Below are positions 49,301 to 61,165 of a stretch of DNA of 64,000 nt, in pieces (the stretch's first letter is position 1; every line of letters starts with the position of its first letter). The notes under the pieces were generated by a model. The model had not been told where the DNA came from, ran no database searches, and saw only the letters and a list, made by a program, of their open reading frames with translations. The position numbers and the translations under genes were made by a program. The stretch covers positions 20,157,306 through 20,221,305 of the forward strand of contig NC_133215.1 in the NCBI RefSeq assembly GCF_040436345.1, given 5' to 3'. The DNA comes from Pagrus major (taxonomy: Eukaryota > Chordata > Actinopteri > Spariformes > Sparidae).

Positions 49301-52039
49301 AGTGCGGTGTGAATGCTAGATGTTAAAAAAGCTGACACTAAACTGCATTGCTGGTTTGAAAAGTTGAATAATGGCCATAATGTTTAAAAGATTTGGAAAA
49401 TTGGGTTTGAAAAGATTTTTTTGCTAATAGTATGAAAGAGAATGCATGAAAAAAGTGTAAGAAGGAATATGAATAGTTGGAAAAGTGTAAACAAGCTGTA
49501 CAGTCATTTTGGTTTTCACACTACGTGACTGATCACAGGGGGTCAGACACTACAAGATCACGCGCACAAGACGTGACACAGGAATGAAACGATCCAAACA
49601 GTCCAGGTTGATTGTGCGCTGATTTGCAGTCAAAAACAAAACAAAACAAAAACTTATTGTGGTTCAGCAAGGAGGATGGGGGGACAAAGCATGCGCCCAC
49701 CTGAACTTGGCAGTACTTGACTAATGGCTACGGACTAAACTGCATTGCTTGAATAATTCCTGGACGCTAAACTGCATTGCTTCACTAATGAATGGGAGTG
49801 CATTGCTGGCATCACTTTGTATGAAGAGGCAGCTGGAGGAGAAGTTAAAAAAAGTGTCTAGTTCTCCTTCCCTCTGGAAATTTCAGAGTTTATGCACAGT
49901 TGCTTAGCACTCCTGTCACAGACTCACAGTGCCAAATGTGTCATTTCAATTGATTCCATGGTACAAGTGCAGAACCAGCACAATTTCCAAGCATAATGCA
50001 TGAAAAGAGAAATGTGTGGAAATAAGAGAAAGTTTAAGACAATGTTTTAAAGATTTTACAGCTCATCTCCACTCTAATGATGATGTCGCACACTCTAGCT
50101 CTGAAAATTCTACCCATAAACACCAACGTAAAATGTAATGTAAAATATGAGAAGGGTTGAAAATTGCATGCAACCTAAAACTATGATAATGTCAAAAGTA
50201 TGAATGTGAGAAAGTCTCAAGTGTTGTGAACATGTGAAACAACTGAATGGGGTTTCAGGCTGAAAGTATAAATGAGTAGATGAAAGTTGAAAAACCTTGA
50301 GAAAGTGTAAAATGTGGGAATTCTGACAAATCCATCCATCCATTTGAATAAGGGAAATTTTCCCAACAATGTGGAATATTTACATATTATATAAAAGCTA
50401 TTAATGATATAATCAATTAATTGATTCATAATTATAATCAATAATGGAGCTGAATGTTGAATGTTTATTTAAATGAAAAATGGTGGGAGTTAAGTGCCAA
50501 AAAACAAACAAACAAAAAAAGCCCTTAGACAGACGAATAACAATACAAAAATGTTGATACTGGAAGAACATATGTTGTGAATGCTTCCTGCATTCTCATC
50601 AGTTCCTGGAGTGAGTCTCCACTAAGGAATGAATTCCATGTCAGTCAGGGTAACAACGTAATAAGCCAAATCATTAAGACCTAAACTGGTCCTGACTACG
50701 ACTGGGCGTGATTGTATGAGTGTGGAACAGGGCGTTGCTGGGAAAAAAAAACTACCACAGACAAAACAATGAAACTAAATCAGGATTTCACTTGTTATAA
50801 AAGTCCTTGAGAAACATCACTAAATCCACTGCATTTATTTTTTTTTTTACATATACATCAGAACTAATTGAATTGTGAGATAACCACAATAATCAGTATG
50901 AAACAAAGCTGTTGACAATACACAGTGCAAAATGTGTGTAAAAACTTTTGTCTTGACACTTTCTGTTAACTCCGTCCTGTGCAGACATCTCACCTTCTCC
51001 AGCAGCTCACAGACCTGCTCCCTTTCGCCTGGCTTACGATTATTGATGACATGGTACCTCCCCCCACAGAGCTCAATTATCTGCCTCAGGCCTGGGTGTT
51101 CTTTCTGCAGGTATTCCTGTGGGGAACAAATTTAGATTTGCTATGTGATGCCATTTCCTGCTCTTACAAACAGCAGCTGATCAGTCCAAAGTGTTTACAG
51201 TGAATGTTAAGAAATACTGCAGGGATGTCTGAAGGAAACACAGTTTACACAAAATGATGCCTTGATCGAGGCTGTCATGATAGAGTATGCTTTTGAACTC
51301 CAAAAGGTCAAATTCTGCACTTCTTTTTCAAAGTGTGCTTGGACTTTTAAAATACTAAAATCAAGAGGACTTGAAATTTTATCTGAGCACCCCACAGAGA
51401 CTGTACACCTCTAATACCTCCACTGTTTTCCCCATCAAGTAGTCCCCACAAGTCAGCAGGACCAGGGTGTGATCCAGCACCTTCTCCCCAAACACCAATT
51501 CCAGCTCTGCAGGCACACGACCCTCCATCTGGGAACACCATGGAAAGAAAAGGAAAGAATAGGAACAACAATTAGGAAAACACAGAAATGTAAAAAAAAA
51601 AGCTTTTACTTTTAAACTACTAAAAAGATGTCCTTAATGATTGCATGAGCGAATGAGACCATGCCAAAACACAAGTCGAAGTGCAAACAGGGACTACAAC
51701 CTACCTCTGTAAACTGGCAAACAGGTACCAGCAGTAAAAAAGCATGTGGGCCTGATGATAGCAGTGTCAATGCTTGCCCAGTCTCCTTCCTGACGCTGTC
51801 CTCCATCTTGCCACCGACCCAGAACCACCTCGGCGCCTCCACCAGGGTCACACTCCTGCCATCAGAGACACCCTGCCGCAGCTGGCAGCTCCTGGAGGCA
51901 CTGGGAGTTATTGGAGATAGCTGGCCCAGGATAGTGTCTGCTGATGACGTCTTTCCACATCCAATGTTTCCCAAAAGAACAATTCTGAGCTCTGGGGGCG
52001 AGGACCCATAGTAGCTCCCTCTCAAGTGTTCACTCATAG
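46393..52039 (-). CDS. GIMAP/AIG1-family protein with two GTPase domains and repeat tail
   Basis: Exons with matching phases: 51705-52039 (ATG at 52037), 51418-51528, 50994-51116, 48819-49194, 48626-48685, 48164-48498 and 46393-47985; 976 residues. GTPase 1 has P-loop GNIGCGKT (23-30), a degenerate G3 (VEAPRWF) and LTCGDYL. GTPase 2 has GRSGAGKS (402-409), DTPDW (451-455) and FTYADRL. A charged coiled-coil-like, Ser/Pro-rich linker (about 190-396) joins them. After GTPase 2 comes an acidic linker, then repeats with SPMWGKVGSGAK (about 696-900), a Gly-rich hydrophobic segment (about 901-930) and a basic helical end. GIMAPs are lymphocyte GTPases that assemble on membranes or lipid droplets; human GIMAP8 also has several AIG1 domains. 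GTPase 1 may bind nucleotide poorly. Membrane attachment is inferred from the hydrophobic segment. Confidence 0.85.
46534..47238 (-). repeat. 38-residue tandem protein repeats plus glycine-rich membrane segment
   Basis: Within the last GIMAP exon, the units begin (S/N)P(M/V)WGKVGSGA at exon residues 279, 341, 379 and 417, so the last three are spaced 38 residues (114 bp) apart. Each contains GAK..GAK.(M/V)A steps and a second GAK near its end. The hydrophobic stretch (GGALLGLVLGVFLGG onward, exon residues 455-484) follows at 46534-46623. The repeats are still similar in DNA, indicating fairly recent internal duplication. Confidence 0.85.
49195..50993. other. Large intron of the GIMAP-like gene
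   Basis: AT-rich, no coding exon seen. CTAAACTGCATTGCT-type wording occurs three times (near 49338, 49735 and 49770). No full mobile element is recognised. Confidence 0.4.
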
Positions 52040-52915
52040 CTGGAAAGTGAACAAAAGCAAAAGGTGTGTTGTGAGAATACATGTGGCTTTAAACCAATAA
52101 CAGACTGAGATGAACGTGCAAATGAAATGGGAAAAACTGAAGACTGGATAGGTTAAGTACCATCTGTTATGTGAAGAGTATTACTTCCAAAAATAAACAT
52201 GAAAGTTGTGATGTCTGTCTTGTTATTATGTCTAATCTGTGACATGTGTATGGTTGCCTCTCTTCTCTGGCTGTTTGTGTCCAATAGATAAAAGTCTTTT
52301 TATTTCCTTTGAACATCACACGTCTTTCCTACAAATTCACTCCAACCTCTCACACATTTTGCATGAGTCAACAGGAACTATGCTAATTGATAATAGCTGT
52401 GGTCTTAGATGAAGCTTTTATTTCACCGATATCTTTTTTTCTTTTGTTACTGCGTCCCTTTTTTCTCAGTGTGCCTCATACACCACACCACAACTCACCA
52501 GTCCAGTCCAACTACATTCTACCTGGACTTTTATACTTGGACTGATATGCAAACATGCACAAAACACATCCACCTACAAAAGTACACAAAAATAACAACC
52601 GAACATATGGCACCACACAACAGAGGAGTATCCTGTAAAAATGGTGCACGTTTAGCACTAAGGTGAAACTTAAACTTGGCATTAAACTAATACTGAAAGT
52701 AAAGATTTTATGTAAACGAGACACCAGGTGTCATGACAATTCAAAGCTTGCGTAACACTGACAACCATTTCCTCAGAATGACACACAGCTGGTATTCAAA
52801 ACTACAGTGCTTGTGACATAGAAATATGGCCAAGAAACTATGTAGGTTTACTCATACTGAAAACACCTTAGTTTAGTAAACAGATGTATTATTAAATAAT
52901 AAAAATCATACTTAC

Positions 52916-52983
52916 TCAACAGTTTGAGTTCTTCGAAGCTGTGTTCATGTACGGTCTTCTCTCTGTGCTCTGTTCCGTTGGCA
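52916..52983 (-). other. Candidate 5' exon of the GIMAP-like gene
   Basis: On the minus strand an acceptor (GTAATTCAG) precedes 52983 and a donor (GTAAGTATG) follows 52916. In the frame that joins the next exon it reads EHREKTVHEHSFEELKLL, open throughout. Alternatively it is untranslated: an ATG inside starts a 10-codon upstream frame (MNTASKNSNC) whose TGA ends exactly at the exon's last base. Which reading is right needs transcript data. Confidence 0.4.
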
Positions 52984-54543
52984 CTGAATTACGTCTCTTA
53001 TCCAGACGACTTCAGTACATGTCAACTACTAAAAGCTGACTACACAGGTGAGGTTCATCTCACGGAGCAACCCGTCTCACCACTCCCAATTTTGAACACA
53101 TGCACACACAAACGCACTTGTGAATATCTTTTTGCGTGCGCAACAGGTTTCTTTGTCTGTGGGCTGCTAAGCATTCCACGATGGGGCGGAGGAGGTGTAT
53201 CCCGGGGCACACGTGAATCATTCTACCTTCAAGATTTATCTACCACACCCTTTCAGTGTCAAAACTTGTGGATGAGCTTCAGGGTTTGCAGTTGTTTAGT
53301 TTGGTAACTGGTAAAATGTGCAAATATTAGTGTAAATATTTTGATATGATGCAGTTGTCATCCCTAATCAGGAATGAGGGCATGCCACAGAAAGACCTGA
53401 CGGGTTCACAGGAGTGATGTGTGTCATATGGACAGACCTTCACTAAATAGTACTTTGAAGTTTCACCCTCCACAGTTTATGACTTCCTTACAGCCTGTGA
53501 CTTATGTCCAGTATTATCTGTAAACAAATTCACAGGTGTTGAATTTCAGAGCAATTAGACACATAATAGACCTCAATATAAAACTCTCTTACAAGTATCA
53601 GATCAACTTAAGTAATGACTTAAGTGCTCACCCGTGGTTAATTAGTAACTTATTTAATTAATCATTATTTTATAAGGACTGAAATAACCCTCTTCACATA
53701 CACTTGGTTTGACAGAAGTTAATTGTTATGTTACAGAATTGCAGTTTTGATTGTGCATATCCCATAAACTCATACATGGCCACTCTTAGCTCATGGGATG
53801 GAGTTTTCAGATAATTGAAATAGTGGCTTTATTCTCTAAAATTTCCCAGCTTTTATTTTTGAATTAAATTAAAGAACACGGAGCACTTCTAAAAAAGGTG
53901 TAATATGTAACATTTTCACATAAAAATGTCTGAAACAGGCTAGACCTTTGTAGTATTATCTGAAAACCTGAAGTTCAAACCCTAAAAAATCTGTAATTTA
54001 ATTCAAGCTAACTGTTCTTTCCATTTGGCCGACTATCGCTATATTCAGGGGAAACACAAGATGATAGGTCAAAGAGTGACAAAGGAAGTCAGCAAGCGTG
54101 ACATTTCCTTGTCCATGAACATTTCTGCCTGAGCCACGTCACCGATCATGGGACAACAACTCCCATGATCCCAAGCTTCTTCACATCGTCAAACTACGTC
54201 TTTTGTATTGTTTGTTTTGATTGACAGACACCTCCTGGCAGAAATACATACTGTGTTTAATGTGCCCAGTGACACAGACAGAAGGTATCTGGTCAGCAAA
54301 AGAAAGTTACATGTTTCAGTCTTCACACACATCTTTTGACTGCACAACCAAGAAAAAAACTTGACATATTTAAGTAAACTTGTCTATTTGCAATATTTTT
54401 TTAGTGCAGAGAAACATAATTTTAGAACAAAATAGATTAAAAAAGTAAGTATTTATATATCTTTTCTAAGTGTAAACTAACCTATAGTGTCTTTCAGCAT
54501 ATGAGAACGTGCTTGGTACTGCTAGTACAGTCTTCATCACCAC
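52984..54543. other. Spacer between GIMAP-like gene and hmgxb4-like gene
   Basis: No gene is seen. About 53893-54300 (AAGGTGTAATATGTAACAT wording, CCCATGATCCCAAGC) looks like a dispersed teleost repeat. The remainder is AT-rich and featureless. Confidence 0.4.
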
Positions 54544-57500
54544 TCACATCCCGGGCATCACATAGGCAATGTTTTCCAGAGTGGAGGCCTTAAAAACAAT
54601 GATTAAAAAAGACAGTTGTTCCCTCCTTCCTGATGACATAACATATTGAAAGAACAATCATTTCACTCATGTGCATGTCTGTGCAGGCTGTCAGATACGT
54701 GGTGTGAATGTTCTGTTAAGTGGCTGCATCTCTCACCAGTGTCTGTTGTGTGCAGCTACTCAACTCTGGTATCTCTGCCGTGAGGCAGAGTAGAGGAGCC
54801 AAGGCGCACAGCAGAGAATCCAAAAGCAGAGACAAGCTACTTGACATACTCACCATTTTCTGCAGAGACACAAAGAAGGGCAATTATCATCCCTCACTGC
54901 AGTGAAAATGAGTAATGTTCTCCTGCGGTTAAACCAAACCTGCCCTTCTTGATCTCGTCGTCAGTTGTAGTCATGTAGAGACACATGTTTGTGTCAAAAC
55001 TGGAGTAAACAAAGTGTTTTGTCTTATAGGACTGCAATATTTCACAGCTTTATTTCCTTTGACTTTTCCCCAAAGCAATTTTGTCCGTACGAATTAGTGT
55101 TTTTTAGTTCCGTAAGACAAAATGTACCGTATGAGATTCAATTTTTCCCTGCGGCTTCGTACTGTTTGTAAATAACATCTTTTCTATTGCACATTTGGTA
55201 GACTGCTGCAAAAGACAATCAAAACATGCAATAAAACAAGTTGAAATCAGCAACAAGTTTTTTCTTTCAATGTACATGTCATGTACATTTTTCAGCTCTA
55301 GGATGCATTTTAGCATATTTTTCTATCACTAAATATTGTGCATATTGTGTATTATTTAACCTTATCACATTTATATTGTTTGTTTGTACAGCCAACTTCA
55401 TTGGCCTTTTTAGTGGTTATTTGGTCTGAGTGCCTGGAAAAGTGATCTATTTCCATGAATCTCCATTTGTTGTATTTGCTCTCAAATATGTAGCCCAACA
55501 GGCATAACAGCCCTCACATGTCAGTTAAAAAGGTAAATATAACGATGACAAACTGAGTTCATAAAGCAACACTGTAACAAAGGATTGGATCGTGATTTTA
55601 AAGATTAAAAATAAAGATATCCAATTATGAAGGCACAGCCCATCCATTATCTATGTAATATGCTACAATATCAATGAAAACATCCGAGACCAGCATCATT
55701 ATAGATCAAAAAGAAAATTCTTCACTTTCTTCATTGAATCTACTCACATTTGTCTCCTGAAGATGGTGTCCAATCAGGAACAAGGATTCCCCCAGCAGGT
55801 GTAGGTGAGCTGCAGCACTGACAGGATCCCGGTCAGAGCAACCAGGATTCCTGGATGTGGATCTGAGTGTGTCCCAGGCTGAACCAGGGGGACTGCACAT
55901 AGAGCTTACAGGACTGCAGGTGTCCTTCATGGGGCTAGATACCATTGAATTACCTGCAGAGCTCATTTTAAAAGATGTCACTGAACCAGGAACAGGTATG
56001 AACGGACGAGTCCTGTGGGTTACCGAAGTGGCAGGAGGGGCAATAATTCTGGTGACGGGACAGTCTGCCATGTTGTGCTGGTTATCTAGATACACCCAGT
56101 ACTCTAACGTGGAGCTTTGACTTTTCTGTGAGAAACAGAAAGGTAGAAAAATCACACAAAGTCGAGGTGAAAGTAGAAATAAAGTCTGAGCAACATACAG
56201 CATAATTACCTGATCAATGCTGCCCTCTGCTGGGCAACATGAATGCAACAACTTGTCTTGGATATTCTGGAAGACAGAGTTTACATATCAACATGAGTTA
56301 GTATGGATATTATATTTATTAACTGATTTTACCACATACAGACAAACTTAACTTTACATTTAATCCCATGTTCTTTTTACATCCCTGCTGTTCTCTCACC
56401 TCTTGCCCTCCTCTTATTCCCCATCTGCCTTGTGGATAATCAGGGAGGAAACTGGAGGACTCTGCTCCATAAAGGTCAGGGTCAGCTTCACTATTACCTG
56501 CAATGTGCCATTTAATCAGATTAAACATCTGAAGATTATCCTGTTAACCATCTCTTTGTCCTTTATGCTTCTTTAGATCGCACTGTGGTCATATGATTAG
56601 TCATGGTGGTTTTAGCTGACATTTGCTCACCACTTACCACTGACATACTGTGTTACACAATGATGGATTTTTTTAAAGGTACAATATCAGCTCCCTGCAC
56701 AGCTAATGCATTGTAAACACACAGTAACATTAAAAGCACCTTACCAGAGTGTTGCCTTTTCTTGTTGAGCAAGCCTTCTGGTTCCTGAAAAAATGTAAAT
56801 AAAAAACTATCAGAAGTGGCTCTAAGAATTAAAGGTTCAATTTACCCAAAGCTGAAATTTGTCATTATCTGCTTACCCTCATGCTGATGAAAAGTCAGGT
56901 AAAGTAGCATAGTCCATAAAACATTACTGGATCTTAACAGCAAAACAGTGTGGAGGCATTCTCCGCCGAGCCGAATCTTTAATGTAGCTGCTAAAATAAA
57001 AGCAGTAGCACACAGCCTGTCTGAAGTGGGTGCAGCGAGCTTAATCACGCACCTAGCAATCTCTGCGCTTCCGGAGACTTGGATTATGCTGGACGAGCTG
57101 TAAGGAGCCATTTTATTTATTTATTTTTATACGTTTCAAAACAAGACCTTATCTGCTTCAGTTGTTGAGGAGAATGCTACAACGCTGTTTTGCTGTGAAG
57201 CTCCATAAATGTTTTGTGAACTACAAAACATTATCAGCATGGGGTTAGGGTATATAATGACTACATTAAAATTTTTGTGTGAACTTATCCTTTAAAGTAC
57301 AAGATCCAAAATGAAGAGATAAAAGCAAGAAAGTTAAATGTAACTGGCAACGATAACTCTGCAACCACTTAGGAAAACATATACATAATTTTAGGGATCG
57401 ATATTCAATCAAAAATACACTGTTTTATTTACTGAATTACATAAGCTATATATGTCAGAGTTTTATAGAGGGCTTATACAAGACAGTGTGTACAGTGTGA

Positions 57501-57885
57501 ACAGTGCATATCTCAGCTCAAACTGCCACAGATCAGAACAGTTCGAAGTTCAATTATCTGCAGTAAGATATACCTTTGACATTGCCACAGAGCACAACAC
57601 TGATGCAAATGTATAGATAACATGTGCCAAGGCACTACATCATAATATATTACATCTATTGTTTACACGCCTAATCACTACTGTTGATGGTCTTAAAACT
57701 TCATAGTCAACAATTTCCCCAACATTCATCTAACCACCAGTGCAGTCCACCTTGTAAAGCCTCTCGGTGCAGCATTCCTCAAAATCTAAATCTGGATCCT
57801 CCTGCTCCTCCTCATCCATCATGATGTCTTTGAAGGACCTTTTCGACCCTCTCTGGTTGCTCAGTAGGCCAGCTTCATCGCCCAT
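54544..57885 (-). CDS. hmgxb4: HMGXB4-related protein lacking an HMG box
   Basis: Exons 57751-57885 (ATG at 57885), 56745-56784, 56400-56497, 56210-56266, 55748-56125, 54737-54859 and 54544-54588, all with matching phases; 291 residues against about 600 in human HMGXB4. N-terminal [19 protein letters not shown] matches human SQREKKRSYKDFLREEEE, and [18 protein letters not shown] matches the following KKKRKHSS..YYYGD. The C-terminal domain [20 protein letters not shown], then [16 protein letters not shown] and the end NIAYVMPGM match human AAHLQLLGESLSLIGHRLQE and NIAYIMPGL. The long basic middle and the HMG box of the human protein are not found in any exon here. HMGXB4 is a nuclear regulator; without the box, direct DNA binding is doubtful. 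It may be a second teleost paralog. Confidence 0.8.
56830..57310. mobile_element. Dispersed MITE-like repeat in hmgxb4-like intron
   Basis: Runs from TTCAATTTACCCAAAGCTG to GTGTGAACTTATCCTTTAAA. It contains TGCTTACCCTCATGCTGATG and CGCCGAGCCGAATC, wording I recall from an abundant teleost repeat. The 89-residue frame at 56842-57111 belongs to it. It occupies much of the intron where an HMG-box exon might have stood. Confidence 0.55.
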
Positions 57886-58156
57886 CTACAGGAATGAGAG
57901 GGAAAGTGATTCAGCAGCAGTAATGATACTGAAGTATGAGCTCCACTTGTGATTGAAAGGTTTATTTCTTATAAAATGTACTTTATTGTGAAAACTATGT
58001 ATGCCCTATTTGAATTTGTTGTTGAGATTTATGTCAGACCAAGATGGAGGGTGAACTAAACATATTCTTGTAATTCAAAATGTGAGTATAGCAGTCTGCA
58101 AGCAAATTAATGACAAACCTTTATTTCAAGTGACAGGACAATGGTAATGCCATAGT

Positions 58157-58637
58157 CAGTGGTGGAAGTACATTTAACATTCAAGTACTGTATTTCAGTA
58201 CTAATTCTTGAGTATTTTCATTTTGATGCAACTCCACTTCATCTCAGAGATAAATGTTGTACTTTGTACTCTCCTGCATTTGTCTGACAGCTTTAGTTAC
58301 TAGTTACTCTTCAGATTACATTTTTTATACCCTTTTTTGTGCAGTGAAAACCGTGCATCTCCACATTTGGTGACATTTTTCTAATACATTGAAGGGTTAA
58401 GTGTTCCTATAAGTGTTTAGAAAATCCTGCAACTAATAAACTACTTAAAAACTCTCTTTGATTAGCTGGAAAATGCATTGTCACAAAGAAGGGCTGCACA
58501 TTTATTCGGAATATAATCGGAAACGCAATACGGCTAAGTGAAATAGGTCTTTTAAATTGTACTTAATAATTTTCAGCGTGGTTATTGTACTTTAAATTAA
58601 GTAAAGGGTCCTACTCTGAATACTTATTCCACCATTA
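58157..58637. mobile_element. Non-autonomous hAT-type element
   Basis: Begins CAGTGGTGGAAGTACATTTA and ends TATTCCACCATTA (complement TAATGGTGGAATA). Flanking 8-mers GCCATAGT (58149-58156) and GCCATAGC (58638-58645) match at 7 of 8 bases, as expected for an older hAT target duplication. Same broad family as the element at 43 kb. Lies in the first intron of the hmgxb4-like gene. Confidence 0.75.
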
Positions 58638-59152
58638 GCCATAGCTAGTGCTAGGCTAACCCGGACGGACATGTTAGCTTAGCGTAACATCTAAGACCAC
58701 TATGCAGAAAACGAGCAGTAAGGTTTCAGGGTTTACCTAGAGAGATACATGAGAGTCTGGCTTTGATACAGCTGAAAAAACGAAAGAAAACTTGGGGCTG
58801 TTTGCTCCAAATGTTAGGCTTTCCAAATGTCCCGATTTTAACACAAACAAATGAGCAGATAATTAAGACTGAAACCGTCAGTTACGTTCAACTTCTCCCA
58901 GACGTTGCCAGGTTACAGTCATGGTTAAAGTTAGCTTATGCCTTCAACTAGCTAAGGCTAAAAGCTAGCTTTGATTTCATATATTTCAGCGGCCGTGTCG
59001 ACCGAACAACACGCTAACACGTAGCCCAGCTCAAGTTCAAATAAAGACCTCTAATTCGGGTCATGTTTTTCACCAGTAGCCTTGAGTAAACGTCTCTCAT
59101 GTCGGTCACTGGGTCTGTCTGGACCGTGTGAAGGAAAAAGCTGCTGACTCAC

Positions 59153-59210
59153 GTTTAGCACCTCTGTGTGCCTCTCCCTCCCTCTCCGTCTGTGTGCTGA
59201 TTCACGGTAA
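59153..59210 (-). promoter_or_regulatory. hmgxb4: Candidate untranslated first exon of the hmgxb4-like gene
   Basis: A good donor (GTGAGTCAGC) on the minus strand follows 59153, after purine-rich GGAGAGGGAGGGAGAGGC. The first coding exon starts with the ATG as its very first bases after an acceptor (CATTCCTGTAG), so an upstream untranslated exon is required. The exon's 5' limit is unknown. Confidence 0.45.
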
Positions 59211-59639
59211 GCTTCAGGAGAGTTAACTTATTTAATAGGTGACCGATTATTATGTCTGCCTGTGCAGATTAGCTCTGTAACACGTCTATCACGTAAAATT
59301 ACATAATGGGAGTTTTTTATGACACTCCTGTTCATATACTTCTGTGGAGGCGATTTTTGTTCTGTTTTTTTTGTGGTTTTGAGCTTGGTCCCTTGTTTCC
59401 AGTTCATAAAACTTAACATCACAGAATCCAGTGGTAAAAAAAAACAAAACAAACCAATTCAGAAATAATAAATAGACAGACACCCCTGTATCGTTTGTTT
59501 CCAACTTCTTCTCAGTCAGCAGTTAGGAGAAGTCAATGATTTGCACCTGCACTCACTGATGTGGCTGAATGAGAACAAATCCCTGCAGAAAGTCTTGTGC
59601 AAAGCCTTCACATAAGAGTGGAAACAGTATGAGATGCTC

Positions 59640-60200
59640 GACAGTTACAAGTGGGCATACATGTGATTCAAGTCATTTAGGCCAAGTCTCAAGCAAGTCA
59701 CAAGTAATTTTATCTATGGCAAGTCTAGTCAAATTAAAGGTACAGAAGGCAGTTCTGGAGAAAGATAGTTGATTGTTGAGTCTCACTGCCAGATCGTCAA
59801 TGTTTTGGGTCGGCTTTTCCCCATCTAACATACTGCAGTCTTACCTGCAGTGTCAGGTCTTTATAAAGAGAAAAGGCAAGGTATTAGTACCTGTCTCATA
59901 ATGAGATCATTGGCAAATTTACCTAACCTATTAAAATAACTATAAATTCTTAATTTCTTCTAAATCAAAAAGAAAGTCAAGACAACAGTGACCTGAGTCC
60001 AAGTCACAATGAGTCGCCCACGTCTCTGCAGTGGATGTGCTGTTCAGGTGCCCACATACCTTTTGTAGTGTTGTTCTTTCAGCAGTATTAGTATCACTTA
60101 CGCAAGTCATTCCTGAGCCGTTTGTCACCAGCCAGACGGTCAAGTATGATGTGACTTGAGTGCCATTTAAAAAAGATATTAATCTGGCCATGTTGATCTA
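59640..60200. mobile_element. Dispersed repeat with CAAGTCTCAAGTCA motifs
   Basis: Both the left part (CCAAGTCTCAAGCAAGTCAC) and the right part (GTCCAAGTCACAATGAGTCG) resemble a common teleost repeat built of AAGTC words. The middle is unclear and the ends are approximate. No gene is present. Confidence 0.4.
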
Positions 60201-60569
60201 TTTACAAAATGAATGAACATTGCACAAATAGTTATCATTTTAAAAGCTGAACTTTTGGTTTGTTTGTTTTATGGAAAAATAGTATGAATTCAAATTGTTG
60301 GCCCAAAGTTCCAACTCAAATCCTTGGACAAAATCATAGAAAGTTTCACCATATTTCTACCAATCAGTTATATATTATATGCCCATATCTGATCTATTTT
60401 CTCTTGTCCTACTGAAACTTAACAGTTGTCACGCACCAACGTGGTTGAACTTGTTCATGTTTCTCATGAACTGATAACTGCTGGTGCATTGTGCTGATAC
60501 AATCATGTGATTGTTTTATTTTCCGTACCATTAGTCACTGTTGCACCACTTCCTCCCTCATCACAAACT

Positions 60570-60830
60570 CCCACAGTCATGTTTAGCGTCAGCTCCTCCT
60601 CCTCCTGTCTGTTCAACTTTGGAATACCAAAGCTGCACGGTCATGCTTAGCGTTCGGCCCTCCTCCCTCCTGTTTACCAGGGCAGGACTAAAACTTCCTT
60701 ACTCATGCTAAGTCCTGTAGTCCCTCCCTTAGGACTTTTCCAAGCTGCCCTCATAGTTGCTGCATCATGTTAACTCTCAGTCCCTCCTACTATTTTTTTT
60801 ATAGCTGAAGTTGCCAGGTCATGTTTAGCT
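60570..60830 (+). promoter_or_regulatory. hmox1: Tandem antioxidant-response-type sites upstream of hmox1
   Basis: Five degenerate repeats, spaced about 53-63 bp, each carry a TCATG(Y)TTAGC-like word (near 60577, 60641, 60703, 60765 and 60819) beside CCTCC-rich sequence. On the minus strand two of them read TAAGCATGACCGTGCA (60634-60649) and TAAACATGACCTGGCA (60812-60827), both fitting the extended ARE consensus TMANNRTGAYNNNGCR; a third (60570-60585) fits except at one base. Nrf2-Maf and Bach1-Maf control HMOX1 through such sites in mammals, so stress and heme induction is expected here. Confidence 0.7.
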
Positions 60831-60890
60831 GAGGTTTTGTTCCTGTTTTCATTCAGCTGCTGCCGGAGGGTGGAGACAGAGGAGGATCGT

Positions 60891-60897
60891 ATATAAA
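60891..60897 (+). promoter_or_regulatory. hmox1: TATA box of hmox1
   Basis: ATATAAAAGG, a strong TATA box; transcription should start near 60920-60930. The first exon is untranslated and ends at 61004 (AACTG|GTGAGTG). The nearest ARE-type site is about 65 bp upstream. Confidence 0.75.
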
Positions 60898-61165
60898 AGG
60901 GGAGAAGACTGTTGGGACTCAGAGCACAAACTGTCCTGGACATCCAGAGAAAACAGTGAACGGCTGTGGATATAGACCAAACCTGCAGAACTTCATCCTA
61001 ACTGGTGAGTGAAACACAATATTTACATCACTGTTTTTGTCATACTTTGAATTTTTATCACCTCTTTCTGACATTTTATACCTCTTCAATCTCAGTACTA
61101 TGTTGGAAGATGGTTTATGTCATGCAGAAGCTCATCCCTTACATCTTAATTTTTTCAGGGCCACT

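Noticed and set aside
54853-54859. 6-nt microexon AAAATG followed by GTGAGTATG
   Set aside because: The donor-like word is inside a 123-nt exon that joins in phase on both sides and encodes the conserved C-terminal HMGXB4 domain.
56842-57111. 89-codon minus-strand frame as an exon of the hmgxb4-like gene
   Set aside because: It belongs to a dispersed repeat and the neighbouring real exons already join in phase without it.
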